64,000 nucleotides of DNA from Heliocidaris erythrogramma. Its lineage: Eukaryota; Echinodermata; Echinoidea; Camarodonta; Echinometridae. Location: NCBI GenBank assembly GCA_025617745.1, contig CM046867.1:28574705-28638704 (forward strand), given 5' to 3'. Shown here in pieces: positions 24,501 to 33,747 of the stretch. Numbering within the stretch: the first letter of the stretch is position 1; the number at the start of each line of letters is the position of its first letter. The translations under genes were made by a program, and so were the position numbers. The notes under the pieces were generated by a model. The model had not been told where the DNA came from. It did no database searches and saw nothing but the letters and a program-made list of their open reading frames with translations.

Positions 24501-27500
24501 TCTCTCTTGGACTGCCATGGCATATCTGAAAATCGATTTGTCCAGTTGATCTGCGTTTTATTCCTAAAATGCTAATGTTGGTGAGCAGAAATATTTTTAT
24601 ATAAAATTTTGATTGAAATCACATTTTCCTGAAATATGAGTACATTTGAGGGGAGAGTCGTATGCAAAAATTGTTTCATTTATGGGATTTTACTCCAGGA
24701 TGATGGTATTGTTCAGTTACCACCAAAATAAAGGCGATTTGAAGTCCACTCTGTATCTCATGTATTTCCCCAGGTAATGGAACAGTTTGTTAAATCTGTT
24801 GCCAATGCTGTCTATACGAAGTGTTCAGAAGATGTTCAGATCGTCAGTCATCGAAATATCGAGGGCAGTAGACACGTGGTGAGTCTGCAATAATCTTGTC
24901 TTTGGCTGATACTTATCACCTTGATTACAAAGTAACTAAGTAACGATGAAAGTAATTATATAAATATAAATATTGGTTATCTATAGGAGTACACGTACGT
25001 GTACTGGCATGGCAATTGTGGTTAAATACGTTACACAAAATTGTATAAATATTCAACTTCTCAGTATAGGATGTGTAGATTTAGAAACATTAAATTTGTT
25101 TTGTATGTATTGAAAAATAGAGGGGGCTGACAGTGATACAGCCATGGAAAAAAATTATTAGACCAAGAATGGTTACTGAAAGTGTTATATTTGTGGTAAG
25201 AAGGAAATAAAATATCATAAAAGCAAGGTACAATTGCTGGAATTTGTTATTCATTCAATGAAATACAAAGACAAATCATTTTCATTAGTTTGAATGCATA
25301 TTATAGTACCTTTATTACAGAAGCGTGGTCTAATAATTTTTTCCAGGGCTGTATATCCTGTAAAAAAAGGTGACTTTTGTTTATTACATTGTTTCAATCA
25401 ATGTTGCATTCTCTCCACATGGATGAATAGTTATTTCTCAAAGAACTGTTGTAGACTGGTGTTTGTTGTTTGTTTTCTTTTAGGGGAAACGTTTCTAAGC
25501 TTTTGGTCTTTAATAATGATTAAAAGCAAAAATTGTCTTCATTGTCAATTATGATCAAATCAAATCTTTATCTTTAATCTAGTGTGATTAACATTTTTAA
25601 ATCTTCAGTGATATTTTGATCAAATAAAATTGTATTTTATCTAACTCTTATTTGACCTTGAGTAGTCATTGAAGTTTTAAAGTCTACAGTTTATGAAATG
25701 TAACTTCATGTATTTTTTTAAGTAGGCGTCCATGTTCATGGTGAATTCATATCACTGTTCGTTTTTATTTTGCAGGAAGAAGTACAAACCGCATTGCAGA
25801 AACCGTTTAAGATGTAAGTATTTGAATTCAGTCACTTCCTCCATCATCTTTTACAAAAAATTTTTTTTTTAATTTTTTGTTTGTACTCTAAATCTCTAAT
25901 GTAAATGCAGGAAAATGATACATGTTTTTAAAAGGAATACTATAATCTTATCATAATTTGAGTAAGGCCAAAGTGCGCTGGTATTGAAAAACCTTTTGCC
26001 GCTTGCATAAATGATGGCTTAAGAAATACCAACGTCATTGTTGTCACACATATATCCATCTAAAGGTCTTCTTCTTCTTTTATTAAATTGTTTAAAATTT
26101 CGAAAAAGAATGAATGACATTTTAATAACACACACATTCTGTAATAAAGGTACTATAATATGCATTCAAACTATTGAAAAAATGATTTGCCTTTGTATTT
26201 CATATTATTTCCTTCTTACCACAAATATAACACTTGGGCAATTCCACGGTAACTCACGTTACACATAATGGGTACATTTACAGGATAATGTGCCCATATC
26301 TTTTTAATTGTTACGATCTACAAGTTACTATTTCCAACATGGGTAGGGTAGACATAGACCATCTAATCAAATCAAACAAGAAAAACAAAGGACAAACATA
26401 TTGAGATTCTGGAATCATTTAATTTTGGTAACTCACGTTACAAAAAAGGACATGGTCAATTCTATGAGAGCCTCTTTTGGCAAAGTCTCCTCATACTAGA
26501 CAATCTTGATAAAACTTTCCCTACCTTGAATTGATAGGAGGTTATGACTTATAAACTAACAATATAAAGGTTGAGAAATAATGAACTGGTAAAATGCAGG
26601 AAGCATATATATCGGTAACTCGTGTTACATTTTGTCCATTCAAAAAGCCTGGCACAAATTGATGGCATACAACTATTCTGTTGGCACTGTATCTTGTTTT
26701 AAGTATTTTTACAAATGCACAATTTTGCAGATAGTAAAATAAAGACATCTACAGCATGTATTATTGTTGTGGTAACTTACGTTACATGGCTCTAGTGGGT
26801 AACTTTTATGTGATGCTGAAACATTTTGGAAGGTAGTGTAGAAATTTCCTCTTAAGGACTGGAGTAGACCCAGTTTGCTTTTTTAAATTGAATTAATAGA
26901 AGTGTTAACAATATTCATCCATTGAAGAAATACAAACTTAGTTTATTAAGCACATAAATTTTAGCAGTTTGGAGCACTAAAAATCTCTTTAATGTTTGTG
27001 GCTGTATGTCGGAAAATATTCAACCAATGGATGTAATTCTTTTTGTTTCTTTGATTTCAACATATGGATAAATCATAATAAACGATTTCTTTGCAATGTG
27101 ATAAACTTGAAATTTTAGTGTCATGCCCACCTTCCCATGGAATTGCCCACTTTCAGTAACCATTCTTGGTCTACTAATTTTTTTCCTTGGCTGTATTTAC
27201 ATTGGGTGATTTCACGGTCGGTGTTGATACTTGGTATTGGTGTTTACAGATAAAATTCTGCTAAAATGGATCTCTAAAACTGTTGCTCAGATTAAGAAAA
27301 CAATATCGATATCCTAACAAAGCAGAGCGATAGCTAGATAAGATTTGAATTCATGTCCACATGAAAAACACACTATCATAGTTTGGATACATATGTGTGT
27401 ATAACATTGGGCGATGAAATACTACTACCTTCCACTCCAAAAGAAAAGTTGTGTTCTTTTCAGCCAGCATTTTTTGTCATGTTATGTTTTATAATATACA

Positions 27501-27874
27501 CACAACTGCTTTAAATACTCCCATTTTGGTCTTCCCATCCCCTTGTCTTTCATTCTTGTCTATCATTCTCTTTCCTTCTCTCCACTTTTTTCTCCTTCGC
27601 TCCCATTTTTTCTCCTTTTCTCTCCCCCTCCATGCTCTCTCTCTTTCTCTCTCACTCATTCTCTTTCCTTCTCTCCTTCGCTCCCATTTTTTCTCCTTTT
27701 CTCTCCCCCTCCCCTGCTCTTTCTCTCTCTCACTATCTCTGTCTTCTAGGCTCTCCTATACAGAAGCCATCTTGATACTGGAAAGACATAGAGATCAATT
27801 TGAATTCTCTCCATCAGTAAGTACCTACAATAAAAATGTAGCTTAGATTCTCCATCTTACTCATTCTCCCAGTC

Positions 27875-27909
<35 letters not shown>

Positions 27910-30900
27910 CTCTCTCTCTTTCTCATCCTCTGCACTTGTCTTAAAGGGAAAGTCCACCCTAGAATTAAGTTGATTTGAATAAAAGAAGCAAAATGAGAGA
28001 AACAGATTAGTGAATGTTTGAGCGAAATAAGTAAGTTATGAATTTTTGAAGTTGTAATCAATCAAACACAAATTGGCAACTCCGTGACGTACACGTAGCT
28101 TGCGGCTCCTCTCCCATTTTCTCAGTACAGAAATTCTCATAAATTTTTTTCTTAGTGTTTGATGAAGGAATAGATTAGTTTCATACAGGTTTTGTTTAAA
28201 AACGTATGAGCAATGATGATATCAAAAGTGCATAAATGATTGAATATTTTCTTTAGAGAAAATGGTAATTAATGATTTCGGGGGTACAGGGCAAATGGGA
28301 GAGGAGCTCACAAGATATGTCACGGAGTTGCCAATTTGTGTTTGATTGATTTACAACTTCAAAAATTCATAACTTTCTTATTTTTTATCGTATCTTGCTC
28401 AAACCTTCACTGATCTGTTTAATTTTTATTCTTCTTTTGAAACAAACTTGTAATCAGGGTGGACTTTCTATTTCATAAAAAAATTACAGTAATAATAATG
28501 TGTCCATGCATACAAATATACTCTACTGAGCTTTTTATAATAGCTGTAGCAAGCTCTCATGACAAGGCAACTCGAGCCTTCCACAAATTTATTCCTACTG
28601 AGTACCCATTTTCTTACCTGGGTTGAGAGCAGAAAATCTAGAGAAATGACTTGCCAATGGACATTAGTGCCTTGACAGGGATTCAAATCTTACCTCTGCC
28701 TTCCTTTCACAATCTTCTTAGAACAATATAAACAAAGAAAAGATTCTTTTTAAAAAACAGTTCTTTAACCCTAAAAAGGCCGGGATATTTTGGCGCTCTC
28801 TGAGCCGGGGGGGATGGAATCCCCCCCCCCCCCCCCCGGATCTCGGTCGTGGAGTGATGAAAATGTCTGCAACTTGGCACACAGATATAATATCTTATAA
28901 AGAATAACCGTGTAAAGTTTCATATCTATATCTCATATGGTTTTTTGATTATCGCTAATTGATTATTTACATTTTCGCGAATTGAAAATGCTGCATTGTG
29001 TACAATGCACATTGAGAAATTGTCATTTTGGCTGTGTGCAGCGCAGCGATTTTTAATGCTGCGCTGTACCCGTTATTCAAAATTTTATAAATTTGGTATC
29101 AAAGGATGCGTAAGACTGTAGGCAATAAAGTCCTGAAAGCTTGTGGCGCAAAACAAATTATCCTCAAACATATCGCGCAAACATCCAGGGGGGGATTCCA
29201 CCCCCCCCCCCTGGCCCTTTTAGGGTTAACACAAATGATATTGATATTGTTTTCTGTCTTATGTTTTTTTTTTATCCTACTAGTGGGGCATTGACTTGCA
29301 ATCTGAGCATGAAGCCTTCTTAGTTCGTCACTGTGGAAACATCCCAGTCTTCGTCGTAGACTATCCCAAGGATATAAAACCCTTCTATGCCAGACAGAAT
29401 AGTGATGATAAAACGGTAAGTACAAATAAAAGCATCCCTGTCTTGTTAGAAGACTGTCTCAATGATTTTTAGCCCCTAATACTGAAGGCAGTGGTGGCCT
29501 TAGAGAATATTAAAGTAAGAGGATGATTCTGGATCACAGGAAATACTTAGAAGTTATTCTACACCCTTAGTTAAAGGTATTTTTATGTTGATACTGCATT
29601 TATCTTTTGATAAAATGATGAACAAAGAAAGATGCATTACCCGATTGATAAGAATGTAGTACATGTCTGAATACACTATGTTATTCATACTTGGCACCAA
29701 TATGCATCTCCAAAGAGAGCGGATGGAGTTATGGTCAATCCTATCTATTAACTCTTTCAGGACAGGAATTATTTAAGGGCTAAAATGATCACATTTTGTT
29801 CTTCAAATTGGCAATTTTTCTTTTAGTGCTATAGGGTTTTAATAAGGTGTAATGTCTTTGAAAACAATATACAGGTTCAAAATTTTGATTAAAAAACAAT
29901 GATTTTGAACCTCTCAAAGTGTTGCCAATTTAAGGATTTTAAAGCTTATTCTCGTTTTTAAAATTCCTGGCATCAACGCAATATGGTCTGGTAACAAAAA
30001 TGGACAAAGTATATGCAGAAATTTTTGCTCTTTCCGCTCATGCATCTTGTATATTTTTTAGAGCTCTAAATCAAAAGTTATTCAGCCAAACCACAAAATG
30101 TGGTTAATTGTCTTGAAAGGGTTAAAGCTACCCACAGGAATTAGAAAAGTGACCACTGTAGACAGGTGGCCTTTGTAGACAGGTCCTGTATCACACATTT
30201 CTTCCTAGAGGGGACATGGAAGGTGGCCACTGCAGACAGGTGGCCTTTCTATACAGGTCCTATATCACACTTTTTTCCTAAAGGGGACATAAAACGTGGC
30301 CACTGTAGACAAGTGGCCTTTGTAGACAAGTGGCCTTTGTAGACAGGTCCTATATCACACGTTTTTTTCCTAAAGGGGACATGAAAGGTGGCCACTGTAT
30401 ACAGGTGGCCTTTCTATACAGGTCCTATATCACACGTTTTTTTCCTAAAGGGGACATGAAAGGTGGCCACTGTATACAGGTGGCCTTTCTATACAGGTCC
30501 TATATCACACATTTCTTCCGAGAGGGGACATGGAAGTTGGCCACTGCAGACAGGTGGCCTTTCTATACAGGTCCTATATCACATGTTTTTCCTAAAGGGG
30601 ACATAGAGGTGGCCACTGTATACAGGTGGCCTTTGTAGACAGGTCCTATATCACACATTTTTCCTAAAGGGGACATAGAAGGTGGCCACTGTATATAGGT
30701 GGCCTTTCTATACAGGTCCTATATCACATGTTTTTCCTAGAGGGGACATGGAAGGTGGCCACTGTAGACAGGTGGCCTTTGTAGACAGGTCCTATATCAT
30801 ACGTTGTTTCCTAAAGGGGACATAGAAGGTGGCCACTGTATACAGGTGGCCTTTCTATACAGGTCCTATATCACACATTTTTTCCTAAAGGGGTCATGAA

Positions 30901-32967
30901 AGGTGGCCACTGTAGATAGGTCCTATATCACATTTTTTTTTCCTAAAGGGGACATAGAAGGTGGCCACTGTAGACAGGTGGCCTTTCTATACAGGTCCTA
31001 TATCACACTTTTTTTCGTAAAGGGGACATGAAAGGTGGCCACAGTAGACAGGTGGCCTTTCTATACAGGTCCTATATCACACTTTTTTTCGTAAAGGGGA
31101 CAAAAGGTGGCCACTGTAGACAGGTGGCCTTTCTATACAGGTCCTATAATCACACATTTTTCCTAAAGGGGACATGGAAGGTGACTACTATAGACAGGAG
31201 GCTTTTAAAGAGATGGCCACTAAAGACAGGTTTTACTTTATACTGAGTGAAGAAGGTCATGAGAAGTAATTCCTGTGATTTGTAATTGACTATGGCAGGC
31301 AGCAGCTGTAGATCTGCTAGTTCCTGGAGTAGGTGAGCTGATTGGTGGTAGTTTGAGAGAAGAACGTCTAGACATACTCCAACACAGAATACAACACTTC
31401 GGACTACAGGATGATTACCAGTGGTATGTAGAAGACAATGTATGTCAAAATCAGTACGAATTAGTTGAAAAGGTGTTGTTCTGTGATGGTATCCATGTCT
31501 ATGGTTCAGACACATTCCTAAAAAAGAAAATAAATTAATGTTCTTACTCAAGTATTACATGACATAAAAATGAAGGAAAGCAAACTTGATTTTTAGATAA
31601 GTAGTATACATGTAAGGTTTCCTTCTGAGCTTGATCAGTTAGTCACAGACGGACATTTGACAAATTCTGAAAGTTTGAAGGCCTGTAGAAAATAAGTATT
31701 TAATTGAAGAGAGCTATTTTATGTTTCATTGCGAAGGGCAACGCTGAAGGAGTTGAAATTTGATAAAATTTTGGTTGCCATGGTCGCGTACTAAAATTAT
31801 AATCCATAAAATATTCAATGTCACGGACGGACAAAATTCCTACTCTTAACCGATCAGGCTCTTCTACATGTATCAGAGACAGTTTGTACATGTGTAGTAA
31901 TCTGAAAAGGCATAGACTACACGAATGTTGTCTACACGAATGTAGAGGTGTTGTGGATCAGTGGATAAGTCCCCGGACTGTGAACCACCAGGTCCAGGGT
32001 TCGAATCCCACCGCAACACTAGCGTCCTTTGGCAAGACGTTAATCTACATTTGCCACTCTCCACCCAGGTGTTAAATGGGTACCCGGTAGGATGGCGAAA
32101 GGTGATGTCCTTTGCTTAGCATGTGTGCGCTTTACAGACGCCTGGCTGGAATGCTCCCCAGGGAGTGGAGAATGTGCATACACTGTGTGCAGGCGTGCCA
32201 GAATCCAATGACCGGGGGTAATAATATATACCTATCTATACAGCGCCATGAGCGTCGAAAGGCGGACCTGTGCGCTATACAAGTAGCCACTATTATTATT
32301 ATTATTATTTTGCTTTTACCAAAATCCCAGAGATAGCAAAATATTCCATCATTTTCATAATCCACTCTGTTATGTTTTGTGTAGTCCTGTGATCTTTGTT
32401 TTTTGCTGGAGTGGGTGGGGGGGGGGGGGGAATGTAGTCATATTATCTTGTTCTATGAGTTTACTCCCTTTAGTGGTTATCCAGCATTTGCTCCTGGCGA
32501 CATTTTGCTCCGGCTATATGTCATCAAAGATGTAGGGTTAGTGTTAGGGTTGCTATTGGTTTTAAGGTTAGGTTTAGATATCGTCTGTTGAGAGCCAGAA
32601 GGGCCTTAACTCATATGTTTTAACACAGAGTTCACGCCCTTCTGGCTCTGAACACATGATATAGTCTTTGTTCTAGGGTTGAAGTTAAGAATTCATTTAG
32701 TGTAGGACCATCTAGATATTGTCACCAGAGTATGTGTTGTACAATCCCTTTAGAAAATTAAATGCAAACCAAAAATGAAGAGAATTAGAGATGTTACATT
32801 TTCTTTGCTGTATTTTTAACAGGTATCTAGATTTAAGACGCTTTGGAACGGTTCCCCATGGTGGATTTGGTCTCGGTTTTGAGCGACTGCTACAATTCTT
32901 GCTCGGTGTGGACCATATACGAGACGTCATACCCTTCCCGCGATTCCCTGGCTCTTGTCTTCTCTGA
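12524..32967 (+). CDS. NARS2: Asparaginyl-tRNA synthetase, mitochondrial
   Basis: Charges mitochondrial tRNA-Asn with asparagine using ATP, in the matrix. Twelve exons: 12524-12691, 15730-15845, 16540-16660, 17641-17866, 18542-18629, 19805-19937, 24774-24878, 25776-25813, 27750-27816, 29284-29415, 31299-31423 and 32823-32967. All junctions are GT-AG and the phases close to 1464 nt, or 487 residues, close to the roughly 477 of vertebrate NARS2. Residues 1-40 are basic and lack acidic residues up to the first Asp, like a mitochondrial presequence. The OB-fold anticodon domain (about 57-135) has AWIRGLRQ and VNDGS. The class II catalytic domain follows: [12 protein letters not shown], motif 2 in [37 protein letters not shown], and motif 3 in [16 protein letters not shown]. 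The frame is also open upstream of 12524; this ATG was chosen because it sits before the presequence-like stretch. No frameshift or missing motif was seen. Confidence 0.93.
14478..14506. repeat. Perfect hairpin
   Basis: GCAGCCCGAACAC is followed by TAC and GTGTTCGGGCTGC: a 13-bp stem with a 3-base loop. Confidence 0.7.
14729..15166. mobile_element. Foldback element with arms of about 110 bp
   Basis: The left arm (14729-14840, starting near TTTCTGCCCTTTCATATGAC) is the inverted match of the right arm (about 15057-15166). Both arms include the AAAGCTCT / AGAGCTTT and CCCGATTGAGGTGTCATATG segments. Confidence 0.8.
18223..18400. mobile_element. Inverted-repeat element, TACAGTCAAACCTGTCT family
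   Basis: It starts TACAGTCAAACCTGTCTTA and ends with its inverse (AGACAGGTTTGACTGTA). The inside holds repeated CACCTGTCTATAG phrases. It lies in NARS2 intron 4. Confidence 0.8.
19260..19453. mobile_element. Inverted-repeat element, same family, second copy
   Basis: It starts TACAGTCAAACCTGCTTTAG and ends GTACAGGTTTCACTGTA. ACCACCTGT phrases recur inside. It lies in NARS2 intron 5. Confidence 0.75.
20334..20549 (-). repeat. Split direct repeat A2 of the retroelement
   Basis: Nearly identical to 23475-23690 (A1) over about 215 bases, with only a few substitutions, and in direct orientation. Confidence 0.9.
21532..22233 (-). CDS. Tyrosine recombinase (integrase) of the DIRS/Ngaro-like element
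   Basis: An intact 233-residue ORF. It carries the lambda-integrase-type signature: an Arg in [12 protein letters not shown], the HxxR box in [14 protein letters not shown], and the presumed Tyr nucleophile in DGYVDD. In DIRS-type elements this enzyme integrates a circular DNA copy by site-specific recombination, in place of a DDE integrase. The ORF is open although the upstream pol is broken. It starts at the ATG directly after the upstream remnant, and expression from here is not expected without the element's promoter. Confidence 0.85.
   Translation of the reverse strand: MSDPTGNAFVKNLIESAKRLNSRPVVKKDIVTNDQITELCDKYQESSDILIWRDLAFIVISYAGFLRFDEVQSLRVSDIEFHDSFVSVNIRKSKTDQYRKGNTVLISEGHSSACPVKVLKKYIELAGSVEGSEHYLFKPAYSNKGKRNLIKKNKQISYSRACETVVKRLGEVCGQANLGLHSLRAGGATAAARVSVPDRLWKRHGRWRSENAKDGYVDDSISHKLLVTKSLNL
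22240..23080 (-). pseudogene. RNase H and downstream remnant of the DIRS-type pol
   Basis: The RNase H-like stretch has STWRELEA and WYTDNKNAM. Further on come KTADRLSR and then [10 protein letters not shown] and FNSRWWCIG, typical of the region after RNase H in DIRS-type pols. In-frame stops at about 22772-22774 (TAG) and 22484-22486 (TGA) break it. The reverse transcriptase that should precede RNase H is absent. Confidence 0.7.
23025..23474 (-). pseudogene. Gag-like ORF of the retroelement (C-terminus affected by deletion)
   Basis: The ATG immediately follows repeat A1. The protein of about 150 residues is rich in Lys, Glu and Asp, with a central coiled coil. It ends with a [19 protein letters not shown]-like segment, familiar from ORF1 proteins of DIRS-type elements (family resemblance recalled, not searched). 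Its end overlaps the start of the RNase H remnant in another frame, where an internal deletion appears to have joined them. Confidence 0.65.
23475..23690 (-). repeat. Split direct repeat A1 of the retroelement
   Basis: The 5' end of the element. It stops exactly at the gag-like start codon. Confidence 0.9.
24125..24385 (-). mobile_element. tRNA-derived SINE fragment, reverse orientation
   Basis: The reverse complement carries TCCTTGAGCAAGGCGATT, the GTTAAATGGGTACCCAG block and a TTATTATTAT tail. It lies in NARS2 intron 6, to the right of the retrotransposon. Confidence 0.65.
25138..25353. mobile_element. Inverted-repeat element, TACAGCCATGGAAAAAAATT family
   Basis: It starts TACAGCCATGGAAAAAAATT and ends with the inverse (AATTTTTTCCAGGGCTGTA). 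A third, longer inverted match to the left end lies at 27147-27195. It is in NARS2 intron 7. Confidence 0.7.
26248..26785. repeat. Four spaced GGTAACTCACGTTAC motifs
   Basis: The imperfect palindrome GGTAACTCACGTTAC (variants CTCGTGTTAC and CTTACGTTAC) occurs at 26248, 26427, 26614 and 26771, 157-187 bases apart, in NARS2 intron 8. The sequence between them is not obviously repeated. Confidence 0.75.
27566..27749 (+). repeat. Duplicated CT-rich tract abutting the NARS2 exon 9 acceptor
   Basis: A segment of about 95 bases, with CTTCGCTCCCATTTTTTCTC followed by CTTTTCTCTCCCC, occurs twice in tandem and runs into the TCTTCTAG acceptor. It greatly lengthens the polypyrimidine tract. Confidence 0.75.
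27942..28471. mobile_element. Foldback element with long arms
   Basis: The left end (AAAGGGAAAGTCCACCCT) is the inverse of the right end (AGGGTGGACTTTCTATTT). The arms, nearly 200 bp, share ACAAATTGGCAACTCCGTGAC in inverted orientation. It lies in NARS2 intron 9. Confidence 0.85.
28484..28690 (-). mobile_element. SINE fragment, reverse orientation
   Basis: On the minus strand it reads GGATTTGAATCCCTGTCAAG, then a diverged CCACCCAGGTAAG / ATGGGTACTC block and a TTATTATTA tail. The order matches the other SINE copies. Confidence 0.5.
28765..29229. mobile_element. Inverted-repeat element just upstream of NARS2 exon 10
   Basis: It starts TTAACCCTAAAAAGGCC and ends GGCCCTTTTAGGGTTAA. GGGGGGGAT(G)GAATCCCCC-type inner arms follow the ends. 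It finishes 54 bases before exon 10. Confidence 0.8.
30138..31235 (+). repeat. 75-bp tandem array in NARS2 intron 10
   Basis: About 14 copies of a roughly 75-bp unit contain GGTGGCCACTGTAGACAGG, TGGCCTTTCTATACAGGTCC and CCTAAAGGGGACAT. Adjacent units are exactly 75 bp apart at 30378 and 30453. Because 75 is a multiple of three, spurious open frames arise (30330-30638, 31028-31246). The unit resembles the inside of the inverted-repeat elements at 18223 and 19260. Confidence 0.9.
31945..32310 (+). mobile_element. tRNA-derived SINE, near full length
   Basis: A tRNA-like head has an A-box-like GTGGATCAGTGGATAAG and a B-box GGTTCGAATCCC about 40 bases later. The conserved body and a terminal (TTA)n follow. 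It lies in the last intron of NARS2. It does not fold as an intact tRNA. Confidence 0.8.
32480..32665. repeat. Dispersed repeat with GGGTTAG phrases and adjacent hairpin
   Basis: It shares TTGCTCC.GGC.ACATTTTG..AAAGAT.TAGGGTTAG with about 40850-40890. A hairpin follows, with GAGAGCCAGAAGGGC paired with GCCCTTCTGGCTCT (about 32590-32652). A relative of the hairpin is at 57775-57825. Confidence 0.55.
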
Positions 32968-33119
32968 CGGAATGGCCACAAACAGTAGTTAGATTTGAAA
33001 CTGAGCCCTGCCATAATCATATGTCGAAATTCCATGGATAAAGTTACTGGTACAGTGAAAACTTGTTATAAAGAGCTCAGATATAACAAGATTCCTTAGG
33101 TAAATTTGCTGGTCCCTCT

Positions 33120-33336
33120 GGCCGTATTCTGAAAACTATGTCAACTTTTATGTTAGTAAAATGATGTTAATTGTCATAACAAATCAAAATCAGGACAAGT
33201 TATTGGTTAATGATTGCGCAAAGATGGCTGTGCCCGCGTAAAGTTAACAGAGACATGCGCGCAATTGCAATTTGTTATGACAATTAACATAGTTTTCCAT
33301 AACATAAAAGATAACATAGTTTTCAGAATACTGCCC
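33120..33336. mobile_element. MITE-like element, second copy of the family inserted in the kinase exon
   Basis: It starts GGCCGTATTCTGAAAAC and ends TTTTCAGAATACTGCC. The inside matches the reverse complement of 897-1142, including TTAATTGTCATAACAAATC. Confidence 0.85.
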
Positions 33337-33606
33337 CAAGTCTTTATGTTCTTTTGTCTGTTTTTACCCTGATATAAGGAGATTCCTGATATTAACAAGG
33401 TAGTATTCATGGTCCCAAGGTCCTCGTTATAGCTAGTTTCCACTGTAAAAGTTGGTTACAGTCAGGGTAGGGTCTGAATCCCTCCAAAATGGGAATGGAA
33501 TATGTTGCAAAACGACATACTGGAGCACTTGAAACATGACTATGGACAATCTCCTTGAAACACCTCTTTCCCTTTTGCATGTGAGAAAATGTGGTGGAAG
33601 AGACCT

Positions 33607-33747
33607 GGGGGGGGTGTTTCACGACAGGACTTGTCAGATATTTCATCCGACAAATTTGCTCTCAGCCAATCAGATGCAAGGATTTCAGTAGCTTATAACA
33701 GTTGTCGGATAAAATTTCTGACAACTTCCTTTCATGAAACGCTCCCC
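33607..33747. mobile_element. MITE-like element, same family, copy 2
   Basis: It has the same core (CAGCCAATCAGATGCAAGG) and the same right end (CATGAAACGCTCCCC). The left end carries a few changes (GGGGGTGTTTCACGACAGG). Confidence 0.8.

Noticed and set aside
27451-27846. Ser/Leu/Phe-rich open frame of 131 codons
   Set aside because: It reads the CT-rich intron tract into NARS2 exon 9; only 27750-27816 is coding.
30330-31246. Open frames encoding a repeated 25-residue unit
   Set aside because: They come from the 75-bp tandem array within a NARS2 intron, where frames stay open because 75 is divisible by three.
31955-32010. Possible tRNA gene with A- and B-box-like motifs
   Set aside because: It continues into a body and (TTA)n tail shared with other copies, so it is a SINE head, and the cloverleaf is not intact.
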